Assembly: GCF_964253025.1 (NCBI RefSeq)
Contig: NZ_CAXUQC020000001.1
Coordinates: 2,170,001 to 2,234,000 of the forward strand
DNA from: Rhizobacter sp964253025
GTDB lineage: Bacteria; Pseudomonadota; Gammaproteobacteria; Burkholderiales; Burkholderiaceae_C
Length of the DNA stretch: 64,000 nt
Direction of reading: 5' to 3'
The notes under the pieces were generated by a model. It worked only from the letters and a program-made list of their open reading frames with translations. It was not told the DNA's origin and made no database searches. Each line of letters starts with the position of its first letter. Position 1 is the stretch's first letter. A program made the position numbers and the translations under genes. Below are positions 1 to 8,588 of this stretch, one piece after another.

Positions 1-1
1 C

Positions 2-961
2 GGTGGTCAGCAGGTCACGGGTGGGGCGCTCGGGGTCGGGGTGATGGTGGCCTTCATCTTCTACGTGCAGAAGTTCTTCGACCCGATCCGCACGCTGTCG
101 ATGCAGTACACCGTGATGCAGCGCGCCATGGCGGCCGGCCAGCGCATCTTCGAGGTGCTCGACGTGCCGCTGCAGATCGTCGACCGTCCCGGTGCGGCGG
201 ATCTCCCGGCCGACATGGCCCCGACGATCTCCTTCCGGAACGTGTGCTTCGGCTACCGACAGGGGCAGACGGTGCTGCACGACTTCTCGCTCGACATCGA
301 GGCGCACCAGACGGTGGCCCTGGTCGGACCGACCGGTTCGGGCAAGACCACCGTGACGGCGCTGCTGCACCGCTTCTACGAGGTCGGCGCGGGGGCGGTG
401 CGGATCGGCGGGCACGACGTGCGGGACGTCACCCTCGCCTCGCTCGGCCGGCACATCGGCATGGTGCTGCAGGAGCCTTTCCTCTTCAGCGGCACCGTGC
501 TCGACAACCTGCGCTACGGCCTGCCGGAGGCCAGCCGCGAAGACGCCATCGCCGCCGCGCGGGCCGTGCGGGCCCATGCGTTCATCGAGCGCCTGCCCCA
601 GGGCTACGACACCCCGCTCGGCCAGCGGGGGCGCAACCTGTCGATCGGCCAGCGTCAGCTGCTGAGCTTCGCGCGCGCGCTCCTCGCCGACCCGAAGATC
701 CTCGTGCTCGACGAGGCCACGGCGAACATCGACAGCTTCACCGAGCAGGAGATCCAGCAGGCCCTCGCCCTGCTGCGCCGTGGCCGCACGACGATCATCA
801 TCGCCCACCGGCTGGCCACCGTGCGCGACGCGGACCTCATCGTCGTGATGGAGCACGGCCGCATCGTCGAGCAGGGCACCCACGAACGCCTGGTGGCACG
901 GGGCGGTCTGTATGCGCGGCTGCAGGCCAGCAGTCGCACCTCGTTCGACGACGCAGTCTGA
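2..961 (+). CDS. ABC exporter, C-terminal part (5' end outside window)
   Basis: The frame is open from the first bases of the window, so this is the end of a longer gene. About 319 residues are visible: the end of a type I exporter transmembrane domain (FYVQKFFDPIRTLS) and a full nucleotide-binding domain. The Walker A motif GPTGSGKT lies at about 326-349. The signature is LSIGQ rather than LSGGQ, and the Walker B/D-loop reads LVLDEATANID, followed by the H-loop IIAHR. Family knowledge says such half-transporters export lipids, peptides or drugs across the inner membrane as dimers; the substrate cannot be read. It converges on the binding-protein gene that follows with a 19-base gap. Confidence 0.93.
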   Translation, partial: GGQQVTGGALGVGVMVAFIFYVQKFFDPIRTLSMQYTVMQRAMAAGQRIFEVLDVPLQIVDRPGAADLPADMAPTISFRNVCFGYRQGQTVLHDFSLDIEAHQTVALVGPTGSGKTTVTALLHRFYEVGAGAVRIGGHDVRDVTLASLGRHIGMVLQEPFLFSGTVLDNLRYGLPEASREDAIAAARAVRAHAFIERLPQGYDTPLGQRGRNLSIGQRQLLSFARALLADPKILVLDEATANIDSFTEQEIQQALALLRRGRTTIIIAHRLATVRDADLIVVMEHGRIVEQGTHERLVARGGLYARLQASSRTSFDDAV

Positions 962-980
962 AGGCGCGGCGCGCCGGGGC

Positions 981-2045
981 TCACGCCGCCCCGGCCGTCC
1001 GCCCGTCGGCCTGGAACACGGGCCAGTGGCGCTCGAGCTTGAGCGTCCTGAGCGCGGCGCTCAGGTACCGCGTGTCGATCCAGCTGTCGACGTCGAAGCG
1101 AGCGCGCGACAGCCGGAAGCGGAAGGCGTGGTCCACCGCCTCGTGATACCGCGCGCGGAGGAACGGGTCGAAGGTCGGGTTCAGCCGAACGCGCATCGGC
1201 TGGCCCTCGAAGTCCTCCTTCCAGTGCTCGAACGGCGTGCCGGCGCGCGCCCACAGGCGCAGCACGTCTTCGCGGTGCGATTCGTCGGACGCCCAGTGGG
1301 ATGCCTTGACCAGCGCGCGGACCACCCGCTCGGTGATGTCAGGGTGCGCCTGGGCGAAGCGGTCCGTCACGAGCAGGTGGCTCTGGCGCGTGAAGACAGG
1401 CGAATTGCCCTTGCTGGTGTACAGCACCCGCACCTGGCCCTTGTCGCGCAGGCGCAGGATGTCCTGCGAACCGATCGATGCATCGATGTCGCCCGTCGCG
1501 AGCGCCGCGAGCGAACTCGCGGTGTCGAGGTTGACGATCTTCAACGCGCGCTCATTCAGCCCGTGGGCCTCGAGCAGGCGCACCGCCGGCAGGTGCATGT
1601 TCGTGCCCTTGAACAAGGCCACTCGCTTGCCGCGCAGGTCTTCGATGCGGCGGGCGGTGGAGCCGGGCGGCACGCCGATGTAGAGGTTGGAACGCGCGCC
1701 CGTGGCCACGATCACGCGCGTCTGCAGGCCTGCGGCGCGCCCGATGAGCGATGGCAGGTCGCCCTGCAGGGCGAAGTCCACCTGCTGGTTGGAAACCGCC
1801 TCGTTCACGGCCGGGCCCGCCCCCTTGAAGAACGACCAGTCGACCGCGATGCCGTCAGCCCGGAACTCGTCGTCGATCCACCCCTTGGCGTGGGCGATGG
1901 CCGCGGAGCTGCCGGAGAAGCTGGGGGGCTGGCCCGCCAGCGGCTGGGCCACGGCGATGCGCACGGAAGCCGGCTTGCCGGCCGCACGCACGAGCAGCGG
2001 GACGCCGAAGGTGGCGCCGAGGAGGAGTCGTCGGGAAAGGTTCAT
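981..2045 (-). CDS. SsuA-like ABC substrate-binding protein (orphan)
   Basis: A 354-residue periplasmic binding protein of the aliphatic sulfonate/nitrate/taurine family. The chosen ATG begins MNLSRRLLLGATFG, a twin-arginine-type leader; the longer frame upstream lacks family similarity. The mature protein carries family features such as FFKGAGPAVNEA, QGDLPSLIGRA, RGKRVALFKGTNMHLP and a C-terminal WIDTRYL segment. No permease or ATPase adjoins it, so it probably uses the transporter at 16453-20685. A sigma-54-type promoter lies about 25 bases upstream of the ATG, which fits induction by the SfnR-like activator during sulfur limitation. It is paralogous to the proteins at 8585 and 15360. Confidence 0.9.
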   Translation of the reverse strand: MNLSRRLLLGATFGVPLLVRAAGKPASVRIAVAQPLAGQPPSFSGSSAAIAHAKGWIDDEFRADGIAVDWSFFKGAGPAVNEAVSNQQVDFALQGDLPSLIGRAAGLQTRVIVATGARSNLYIGVPPGSTARRIEDLRGKRVALFKGTNMHLPAVRLLEAHGLNERALKIVNLDTASSLAALATGDIDASIGSQDILRLRDKGQVRVLYTSKGNSPVFTRQSHLLVTDRFAQAHPDITERVVRALVKASHWASDESHREDVLRLWARAGTPFEHWKEDFEGQPMRVRLNPTFDPFLRARYHEAVDHAFRFRLSRARFDVDSWIDTRYLSAALRTLKLERHWPVFQADGRTAGAA

Positions 2046-2080
2046 CGGGCGGTCCGTGGTGATCAGGAAGTTCCCGACGT

Positions 2081-2095
2081 GCAGGTGGCGTGCCA
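2081..2095 (-). promoter_or_regulatory. sigma-54 (-24/-12) promoter of the 2045 gene
   Basis: On the minus strand it reads TGGCACGCCACCTGC. The GG and GC dinucleotides are separated by exactly 10 bases, and the -24 element matches the consensus fully. The predicted start is near 2070, 25 bases before the ATG. Confidence 0.78.
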
Positions 2096-2122
2096 TCGAG
2101 GGCAGTGCCCCGGTGGCGCTTT

Positions 2123-2133
2123 CGCAGCAGCGG
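2123..2133 (+). promoter_or_regulatory. candidate activator site CGCAGCAGCGG
   Basis: The same 11-mer occurs at 10425-10435 (minus) and 13577-13587, each time upstream of a sigma-54-type promoter. Here it is about 53-63 bases upstream of the predicted start. It could be the binding site of the SfnR-like protein at 22108; that link is inference. Confidence 0.45.
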
Positions 2134-2154
2134 GCCGCCAGCCCTGCGCCGACG

Positions 2155-2172
2155 CCAGCAGTCCGCTGCTGG
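2155..2172. promoter_or_regulatory. inverted repeat CCAGCAG-N4-CTGCTGG
   Basis: A perfect 7-base inverted repeat with a 4-base centre. Its right arm contains a further CAGCAGCGG copy on the minus strand. It lies about 85-102 bases upstream of the leftward start and upstream of the rightward candidate promoter. Confidence 0.45.
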
Positions 2173-2210
2173 ACAGGCAGCAAGGCTGGTCCCGACAGGC
2201 CTCGACCCTC

Positions 2211-2225
2211 TGGCCCGGAACCTGC
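2211..2225 (+). promoter_or_regulatory. weak sigma-54-type promoter for the hydrolase
   Basis: TGGCCCGGAACCTGC has the correct 10-base GG/GC spacing but a C instead of A in the -24 element. The predicted start near 2237 leaves a long leader before the ATG at 2390, so this is only a candidate. Confidence 0.35.
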
Positions 2226-2389
2226 GAACGGGTGGGCATCACCCGTGGCCCCTGCTCACCGGCCAGCAGCTCGTGGTCACCGCCTGGCCGGCCAGGGCCA
2301 TGGCGGTGACATCGCCGCGCAGCCCGGCCTCGGACCCGCCACGGCCCCTTCATTCGACGCCCCTTCCCCACCTCTCCCAGGAGCCCACC

Positions 2390-3049
2390 ATGACGATCGA
2401 ACGCCTCAGTCTGCCCACCGCCCGCGGTCCCTTGGCCTATCTTCACGCCGCCCCCACCGCCCCCTCCGCCGACGCACCGCTGCTGGTCTTCCTGCACGGC
2501 GGACGCGATCGGGGCGACGACATCGATCTGCTGCTGCGCTGGTCGCCGCCCCGGCAAGTGGCGGCATCGAGCGAACGCCCGTTCCGCTTCATCGCCCCGC
2601 AGTTGCCCGCCGATGCGGCCTGGACCGACCGGCCGGACGACGTGCTGGCCCTTGTCGACACGGTGGTGGCCACCCACGGTGTGGACCCGTCGCGCGTCGT
2701 GCTCGCCGGGTTCAGTCTGGGCGCCGCGGCGGCCTGGCAGCTGGTGGCCGATCATCCGGCGAGGTTCGCCGGTCTGGTGGTGGCCTCCGGGCGCGTTCCC
2801 TCCGGGCTCGCGCTCGACGCCCTCGCCCACACACCGACCTGGGTATTCCACGGCGGACTCGACGACAAGCTGCCTCACGAAGCGACCGAGCGCCATGTGG
2901 CGGCGCTGCGGGCCGCCGGTGGCCAGGTCGCGTACACCTTGTACGACCAGAGCAACCACTTCATTTCCGAGCAGGCCTTCCTTGAGCCGGCACTCGCGCC
3001 GTGGATCCAGGCCCGACGCCGGTCTGCCGCGCAGGCGCTGGCGGCCTGA
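2390..3049 (+). CDS. alpha/beta hydrolase, phospholipase/carboxylesterase type
   Basis: A 219-residue cytoplasmic serine hydrolase. The start follows an AGGAG box at about 2379; upstream in-frame sequence has no family similarity. HGGRD (36-40) forms the oxyanion region, GFSLG places the nucleophile at Ser109, Asp158 sits in GGLDD, and His190 in QSNHF completes the triad. The size and FHGGLDDKLP segment fit the small esterase/predicted hydrolase family. No signal peptide is present. The substrate is unknown; position in the cluster suggests cleavage of an ester in an organosulfur compound, but this is only context. Confidence 0.85.
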   Translation: MTIERLSLPTARGPLAYLHAAPTAPSADAPLLVFLHGGRDRGDDIDLLLRWSPPRQVAASSERPFRFIAPQLPADAAWTDRPDDVLALVDTVVATHGVDPSRVVLAGFSLGAAAAWQLVADHPARFAGLVVASGRVPSGLALDALAHTPTWVFHGGLDDKLPHEATERHVAALRAAGGQVAYTLYDQSNHFISEQAFLEPALAPWIQARRRSAAQALAA

Positions 3050-3055
3050 GCAAAG

Positions 3056-3087
3056 CCGCCGCGCAACCGCTTGCCGCTGCGCGGCGG
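3056..3087. terminator. hairpin between convergent genes
   Basis: Arms CCGCCGCGCA and TGCGCGGCGG (10 perfect pairs) flank a 12-base loop between the stops at 3049 and 3129. There is no T tract, so termination strength is uncertain. Confidence 0.45.
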
Positions 3088-3128
3088 GCCGGCCGGGCCG
3101 ACCGGGCGGCGCCCGTCCGGCCCACCGG

Positions 3129-4880
3129 TCATACCTCGACCGTCGTGCCGTCGAAGCGCGTGAAGCGGAATCCCTCGAACGCCTCGTGGAAGGTGTGGCG
3201 CTCGTCGCGCAGCAGGGCGATCCCGACCTCCTCGGCCTGCGCAAGCGAAGCGGCCGCGTCGGAGCGCCAGTGGATGCCGGCCCAGTTGCGGCCAGTGCCC
3301 AGGTTGGAGGCCAGCTTGTTGAGCTCGCCCCCGACGGTCAGTGGCGGCCCGACGTAGGGAATGAGCCGGGTCGGGTCCGACGGGTCCGGCTGCACCGGAT
3401 CGGCGATGACGTGGTTCTCGTCGAAGAAGGCCTTCAGGATGGTGGCACCCACGGCCGCGTTCGAGGACGCCCCGCCCGGATACGAGCTGTGGTTCGGCGC
3501 ACCTTCCGGGTAGGCGCTGGACAGCAGCCGCGTCCCGAACTTCGCGAAGCTGCGGGCCACGGCCTCGGACTGCAGGACTTGCGCATGCAAGGGATCGCCC
3601 GATTGCCCGGCCAGGCGGCGGTGCAGGAGCCCGCCGAAGGCTTCCGGGCGCAGGGTGCGCTGCACGAACCACTTCTGCCAGTAGTTCGCCCGGATGTTGC
3701 GCGAGGTGGCCGTCGTGAGCAGCCCCTGGATGTACCCGGTTCCCCAGGAGCCCGCAGCGGAAGCGGACGTCTTGATGGCGAGGTACGGGTTGCGCGGATT
3801 CAGCGCCGCACCGAAGCCGCCGACCACCAGCGGATTGCTGCTGCGCGCGGTCGCAAGGAGCTGCAGCGCGCCCCAGAAACCGGGCGCGCCACCGCGCACG
3901 TACTCGGCCAGGTCCCGACCCGAGCTCAGGTAGCGCACCTGCGGGTCGAGTTCGATGCGGCGCTGGGAAGCGCGGCCATCCTGGTTGGCGAGCCACTCGG
4001 CTGCATCGGTAAGAAAGTCGTTGCCAGGCTTTTGCGGCCGCAGCTGGGCGGCGATGAACTGGGGCCCGTACGGGATGTCGCGCAAGAGGAACTGCGAGAT
4101 GTACGGTCCGTCGAGCACGCCCGGCGGAACGACGTGACGGGCGGTCGAGCCAGTGCGGTCGGCGCGGTTCACGTAGCGGGCCGTGCCCCGAAACAGCAAC
4201 GGCGGGGTGACGCGGCCGCTGCCATCACGCGGACCGGTGTAGTCCCTGAGCGCGTCGATCTCGCTCGCCGCGGCGAGCACCAGCGGATGCCGTGTGTCGG
4301 CGCGGTATTCGTGGAACGGCACGTCGCGCAGCAGCGACTGCCAGTACGCCTCCACCGCCTCCGCCGCGCGCTCGGCGCTCGCCAGAGCCGGCGGCGGGGG
4401 AATCAGGATCTGGGGCGGGGTGATCCCCTCGAGGTTGACCGCAAGCGTGCCGAGCGGGTTGACCAGCTTGCGCGTACCACCGAGCGGCACGCGCTCGAAG
4501 TCCGCCTGCGACCGGGCGTCGATCGCGCGGCGCAGCAGCACCCAGGCGTTCAGGTCCACATTGCCGCGGGCGTCGTGCGGCAGGCCGCGGGTGTCGGAGC
4601 CGATCTTGTCGGGGTAGCGGTCCTCGTCGCCGTTGGTCGGGTGGCGAGGGACTGGCACGTCGTGGTTGGCGCGCGCGCGATCGAGGCGCACACGCAAGGT
4701 CTTGCGGCGCAACTGTTCATTCGCATCGCCGCCCGCCGCGCCGCGTACGGCCAGGGCGTCGAGCGGGGTCGCTGCGGACGTGCCGGTGGCGGTGCCGGCT
4801 GCTGCAAGCGCCGCAGCGGTGCTGCCGAGGAAGCGGCGACGCGCGGTCAAGGGGTGAGGATCTGTCGGGAAGTCAGCCAT
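3129..4880 (-). CDS. vanadium-dependent haloperoxidase homologue with altered active site
   Basis: A 583-residue exported protein. The ATG follows a GGAG box, and residues 14-36 (RRRFLGS then an alanine-rich stretch) form a twin-arginine leader. The C-terminal half matches bacterial/algal vanadium haloperoxidases: Lys403 and Arg411-Pro in KWFVQRTLRP, then NHSSYPGGAS at 463-472, then GRNWAGIHWRSD with Arg531 and the vanadate-ligand His537. The middle motif is normally SYPSGHA. Here both the Ser and the catalytic His are gone (Gly469, Ala471), so ordinary peroxidase chemistry is doubtful. It may be a phosphatase-like or divergent member. A sigma-54-type promoter precedes it, and an amidohydrolase gene lies 223 bases upstream on the same strand. 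Confidence 0.85.
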   Translation of the reverse strand: MADFPTDPHPLTARRRFLGSTAAALAAAGTATGTSAATPLDALAVRGAAGGDANEQLRRKTLRVRLDRARANHDVPVPRHPTNGDEDRYPDKIGSDTRGLPHDARGNVDLNAWVLLRRAIDARSQADFERVPLGGTRKLVNPLGTLAVNLEGITPPQILIPPPPALASAERAAEAVEAYWQSLLRDVPFHEYRADTRHPLVLAAASEIDALRDYTGPRDGSGRVTPPLLFRGTARYVNRADRTGSTARHVVPPGVLDGPYISQFLLRDIPYGPQFIAAQLRPQKPGNDFLTDAAEWLANQDGRASQRRIELDPQVRYLSSGRDLAEYVRGGAPGFWGALQLLATARSSNPLVVGGFGAALNPRNPYLAIKTSASAAGSWGTGYIQGLLTTATSRNIRANYWQKWFVQRTLRPEAFGGLLHRRLAGQSGDPLHAQVLQSEAVARSFAKFGTRLLSSAYPEGAPNHSSYPGGASSNAAVGATILKAFFDENHVIADPVQPDPSDPTRLIPYVGPPLTVGGELNKLASNLGTGRNWAGIHWRSDAAASLAQAEEVGIALLRDERHTFHEAFEGFRFTRFDGTTVEV

Positions 4881-4916
4881 GGAATCTCCAGGAAGGAATT
4901 GGGGAAGCCCACTTGC

Positions 4917-4931
4917 GCAAGGCCCGTACCG
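4917..4931 (-). promoter_or_regulatory. sigma-54-type promoter of the haloperoxidase gene
   Basis: Minus strand CGGTACGGGCCTTGC, with correct spacing and a perfect TTGC; two -24 positions differ from TGGCACG. The predicted start is near 4905, 25 bases before the ATG. Confidence 0.55.
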
Positions 4932-5103
4932 GGAACTTCCCGGGCGCGCCGCTTCGTGAGCGCGGGCCAGGCTTGGCGGCGTCCACCGAACACGCCGGGG
5001 CGCGGCTGCGGCCCACGCACGAGAACATGCGGTGCCTCCAGCATCGGGCCGAGCCGCGTGCCCGGAGCGCATCACTGCAGCGCCCCGGCGCACGCGCCTC
5101 GGG

Positions 5104-6627
5104 TCAGCGCTGGGTCGCGGCGTCGAGTTGCGCCTGCACCCGCGTGCCCTTGAAGAAGGCCGGGTTGGCCTCGGTGTAGAGCTTGTACGGGTTGTTGAAG
5201 ACGTAGTCCTTGAAGTTGGTCGGGCTGATCACGCCCTCCTCCACCAGGCCCCAGGCCTCGGCCAGTGCGTCCGTCAAGTCCGGCACGTCCCAGTGGCCGA
5301 CGTCGGAGGAGTAGATCGCGTTCACCTTGGCGCCCAGCGGATTGGCGCGCTCATTGAACGCATGCGCGATCGTGCGGTCGTCCGACTCGGAGCCGAAGAA
5401 GAAGTTGTCCAGCCAACGTGCCCGGATGTCCTCGACCGACTCGATGCCGGCGGCCGCGAAGTCCTCGAGCTCCGCGCCGATCGGTTGGCGCGCACCCGCG
5501 GTGTAGCGCTGCCCGAGGGTGTCGCGGATCAGGTCCTCGCCTTCGATGGAGCGGCCCTGCGTCAACGATGCGCCGTACGCCTGGAAGAGCCGGGTGAGCT
5601 CGGCGCGGTCGGTAGCGGCGGGGTCGTAGTGCTGCAGGCCTTCGAGGCTGCGCTTCTTCCAGCGGTCGACCAGGTGGATGTATACCCGCGCACCCCAATC
5701 GGCGCCACCCTCCAGCAAGCCGAAGCGAAGTTGAGGGAAGCGACGGGTCACGCCGCCGAAGAACAGCGCCTTGGCGAACGCCTCGGACCCATCGGCGAAG
5801 TGACCGATGTGGTTGTGCATGTAGTTGGAGATCGAACTGCGACCCGTCCAGCCCTGGCTGCCGTAGTGCGTCAGCACCGGCACGCCGAGCTCCACGACCT
5901 TCGCCCAGAACGGGTCGTAGTCGTAGGTGCTGTCGAGCCCGTAGAAGTCCTGGTACGAGATGTACTTCTTGAGTTCCGGGTACTTGTCGAGCGGAAACCG
6001 CTCGGCCAGCGCCGGAATGGGCCGGGACACGCTGCCCGCGATGTTGATCGCCTTCAGTCCCAGCACGTTCACTGCATGCTCGAGCGCCTCGATGCCTTCC
6101 TGCGGCGTGTTGAGCGGGATGCCCGCCACGGGTGTGAGGCGGTCCGAGTACTTGCGCCAGAGGTCGGCATGGTAGTGGTTCAAGGCCCGCTGAAGCGCCG
6201 CGCGCTCTCCCGGGTCACGCAAGGCGAGCGGCGCGAGCACGTTGTTGGGAAACAGCACGGAGTAGTCCGAGCCCTGCTCGGCCTGACGTTCGGCGAACAG
6301 GTCGGGCAGGTGGTAGGTCGCGACGTCCAGGGTGTTCTTCGTGACGCGTGCCCACCAGGGCGAGCGGATGGTGCGGTAGTGCTGACGTTCCTCGGGCGTC
6401 TGTTGGTACCACGTCTTGCCATTGCCCACGCCACCACGCGTCGCGCGGTCCTCGCTCGCATGGCGCAAGCGATCGACGAGGTGCGCGCCGGCGTAGCGGG
6501 CGACGTAATCCTCCACGTCAGGCGTGTAGTCGTTGACGTGGATGTCGGTGTCGATGACGGGGTGATCCAGGCGCTGTCGCACGGCGGCGGAAGGGGAGGC
6601 TTGGACACGGTTCAGGCGGTCGTTCAT
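5104..6627 (-). CDS. amidohydrolase 2 (ACMSD-like) family protein
   Basis: A 507-residue cytoplasmic metal-dependent hydrolase or decarboxylase. The ATG is preceded by a GGAG box. The metal-binding start of the TIM barrel is VIDTDIHVN (Asp28-x-His30), followed by LTHYGSQG, GLLEGGADWGARV and a late SSDVGHWDVPD aspartate. The family removes amide, ester or carboxyl groups from cyclic or aromatic substrates; a specific substrate is not visible. It is longer than typical ACMSD proteins and has inserts around residues 85-125. A strong sigma-54-type promoter upstream ties it to the sulfur-starvation group. Confidence 0.85.
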   Translation of the reverse strand: MNDRLNRVQASPSAAVRQRLDHPVIDTDIHVNDYTPDVEDYVARYAGAHLVDRLRHASEDRATRGGVGNGKTWYQQTPEERQHYRTIRSPWWARVTKNTLDVATYHLPDLFAERQAEQGSDYSVLFPNNVLAPLALRDPGERAALQRALNHYHADLWRKYSDRLTPVAGIPLNTPQEGIEALEHAVNVLGLKAINIAGSVSRPIPALAERFPLDKYPELKKYISYQDFYGLDSTYDYDPFWAKVVELGVPVLTHYGSQGWTGRSSISNYMHNHIGHFADGSEAFAKALFFGGVTRRFPQLRFGLLEGGADWGARVYIHLVDRWKKRSLEGLQHYDPAATDRAELTRLFQAYGASLTQGRSIEGEDLIRDTLGQRYTAGARQPIGAELEDFAAAGIESVEDIRARWLDNFFFGSESDDRTIAHAFNERANPLGAKVNAIYSSDVGHWDVPDLTDALAEAWGLVEEGVISPTNFKDYVFNNPYKLYTEANPAFFKGTRVQAQLDAATQR

Positions 6628-6661
6628 GAAGCGGATCTCCGGTGGGTGGGAACCGTGCTCC

Positions 6662-6676
6662 GCATCATGTGTGCCA
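6662..6676 (-). promoter_or_regulatory. sigma-54 promoter of the amidohydrolase gene
   Basis: Minus strand TGGCACACATGATGC: perfect TGGCAC, 10-base GG/GC spacing, ATGC at -12. The predicted start is near 6650, 23 bases before the ATG. Confidence 0.75.
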
Positions 6677-6764
6677 TCGTTCGAGGCCTGTCGTTGCTTC
6701 ACCAGACACACATTCGCCGGTCGGGTGGTGGAACTCGTGCAGCGGCCTGTTCAACCGCGCACAG

Positions 6765-7133
6765 TCACGATTCGTGCGCAGACTCCGCGGGCCGGCCACG
6801 AACCTCGGCCAACCACCGGCCGATCTCCTCGACGCTCTTGCGACCGATGTTGCGGACCGTTCGCAACCGGCCTTGCTCGTAGGCCCGGGCCACCGTGTCG
6901 ACGGTCAAGGGTTGCTTGCGCAAATAGAGGAACTCCGCCTTGAGGCCGTTGGCGGTGCGCACACTGAGGCGGCTGAACGGATCGGGGCTGGCCGCGCGAA
7001 GTCGGGCCTCGCGGGCCTCCGCCAGCATCTGGCGAACACGCTGGCGCGTGACCTCCAGCACCGCGGCGATCTCGCTCATCGAGGCGCCGCGTGCGCGAAG
7101 CGCCTCGGCACGGGAACACTTGTCATTGCTCAT
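6765..7133 (-). CDS. small HTH plus RNA-polymerase alpha-CTD-like protein
   Basis: A 122-residue protein of unknown name. Residues 18-38 (SMSEIAAVLEVTRQRVRQML) form a sigma-region-4-like helix-turn-helix. Residues 66-110 contain LTVDTVARAYEQGRLRTVRNIGRKSVEEIGRWL, a helix-hairpin-helix arrangement like the C-terminal domain of the RNA polymerase alpha subunit. Such a pairing suggests a DNA-binding protein that might contact UP-element-like DNA or polymerase. It is transcribed divergently from the MFS gene. No strong ribosome binding site is seen (GAGAG about 8 bases upstream). Function unknown. Confidence 0.75.
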   Translation of the reverse strand: MSNDKCSRAEALRARGASMSEIAAVLEVTRQRVRQMLAEAREARLRAASPDPFSRLSVRTANGLKAEFLYLRKQPLTVDTVARAYEQGRLRTVRNIGRKSVEEIGRWLAEVRGRPAESAHES

Positions 7134-7346
7134 GGACGGTCTCTCGGTGGAAAGGAAGCCGCCGCCGAGCAATCGATGTTCCACCGCGCGCCTGCAGCGC
7201 GCTGCTGCTTCGCACGCAACAGCCGCGGCACCGACCTGCGCGCAAGCCAACAGCGTTGTCGCCACACCGGCATGGAATCGCCGGGTTCCGGGCACAAGCG
7301 TCGGGCGCGATCCGTGCTCATGCCCGGTACCCGCCCCGGGCCCGAC

Positions 7347-8588
7347 ATGCCTTCGACGAACTTGCCGCAAACCACTCGCTTCCGTTTTGCCACATGGTGC
7401 CGTGAGAACCGCTTCCTGTTGGTGTTCGCCGTGCTCGCGTCCGTCATGGGCACGAGCGTGGGCACAGCCAAGGTGGTCACTTCCCTCTATGCGCTGCACC
7501 TCGGCGCGACCGAATTCCAGCTCGGGTTGATCGCCAGCGGCCAGGTGTTCGGAACTCTCGCGATGAGCGTGCCCGTCGGTTTCCTCGTGGATCACCACGG
7601 TCCGGCGCGGCTCTTCGTGATCGGCAGCGTGCTGGCAGGCGTGATCTACGTCGTCATTCCGCTCGTGCCGCATCCGGCCTTTCTGCTCGGCGCCGTCACT
7701 GCGATCGGGTTCTTCATGCCGATGCGCTTCGTGTCGCTCAACAGCGTGTTCTTCGAGCAGATCCGCACGCTCGGCGAACACAAGGCCGGATGGTACCGAG
7801 GCACCCACATGACCGGCATGTTCCTCGTCGGCCCGGGGCTGGCGGTGGCCCTCGTGGCGGCCGCCGGGTTCACCGGCACCTGGTGGTTGATCGCGGCGAG
7901 CTTCGCCTTCACGATCGTGCTGTCGCCGATCGTGCTGGCGCGCTACGCCCGGCCCGGTCGGGGCGGCCGGCGCCCGAGTCTTGCCGACATCGGCCGAGAC
8001 CTGGCCACCCTCACCCGCGATCGCGAGCTTCGCCAGGTGAACCTGATCGACTGCGCCGCGCAGGCAACGAACGCCTTCAACGCGACATTCATCATCGCCA
8101 TCGCGCTGAAGGTGTTTCATCGGCCGCCGAGTGAGGCGGCGGCGTACGTCACGGGCCATGGGGTGGTGTTCATCGCCACGCTGTTCATGGCCGGCCTGCT
8201 GGTGCGCCGCGTCGGCAGCACGCGGTCCTGCCTGGGCGCCCTCGCGATGGCGACCGTCGGGGTCACGATGCTGGCCCTCGCACCCGAGGCCCGCTGGCTG
8301 TGGCCGGGCGTGGTGCTGCTCGGCTTCGCTCTCGGCCTGCTGCAGACGGTGACCCTCACCCGCATCGCGCGCATCGGGGCGCGCCTGGGTCAGGGCAAGG
8401 TCTCCGGGCTGAACCTCTTTGCCGGTCCGATGGGCGCGCTGCTGGGCACGTTCCTCGGCGGGCTCGTGGGTCAGGCGTTCGGGCTCCAGCGCGCCTACCT
8501 GCTTTTCGTGCCCGTCCACCTGCTGCTGGCCGTCTGGCTCGCACGCGCCTCCCACCCCACTGCCGCCGCCGCGCCCGCCTTGCCATGA
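7347..8588 (+). CDS. major facilitator superfamily transporter
   Basis: A 413-residue inner-membrane carrier with about 12 hydrophobic segments. The first begins near residue 20 (ENRFLLVFAVLASVMGTS), and the conserved loop between segments 2 and 3 reads VDHHGPARL. An in-frame ATG at 7320 is an alternative start; neither has a clear ribosome binding site. The stop overlaps the start of the following binding-protein gene by ATGA, so the two are co-translated. Linkage to an SsuA-like protein suggests transport of an organosulfur compound or release of a desulfurised product. Direction and substrate cannot be read. Confidence 0.87.
   Translation: MPSTNLPQTTRFRFATWCRENRFLLVFAVLASVMGTSVGTAKVVTSLYALHLGATEFQLGLIASGQVFGTLAMSVPVGFLVDHHGPARLFVIGSVLAGVIYVVIPLVPHPAFLLGAVTAIGFFMPMRFVSLNSVFFEQIRTLGEHKAGWYRGTHMTGMFLVGPGLAVALVAAAGFTGTWWLIAASFAFTIVLSPIVLARYARPGRGGRRPSLADIGRDLATLTRDRELRQVNLIDCAAQATNAFNATFIIAIALKVFHRPPSEAAAYVTGHGVVFIATLFMAGLLVRRVGSTRSCLGALAMATVGVTMLALAPEARWLWPGVVLLGFALGLLQTVTLTRIARIGARLGQGKVSGLNLFAGPMGALLGTFLGGLVGQAFGLQRAYLLFVPVHLLLAVWLARASHPTAAAAPALP

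Larger units (their letters stand above)
2046..2389. other. Divergent intergenic region between binding protein and hydrolase
   Basis: 344 bases without a gene. It holds a strong sigma-54-type promoter reading left (2081-2095), a weaker one reading right (2211-2225), and two copies of the CAGCAG-type element (2123-2133 and the inverted pair 2155-2172) between them. I see nothing else convincing. Confidence 0.6.

Noticed and set aside
912..2309. Long open frame on the plus strand opposite the first binding-protein gene
   Set aside because: It is the antisense shadow of a clear SsuA-like gene in high-GC DNA; the translation is arginine-rich without domains.
6765..8555. 596-codon minus-strand frame spanning the MFS gene
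   Set aside because: Only its last 122 codons (6765-7133) look like protein; the rest is antisense to the transporter.
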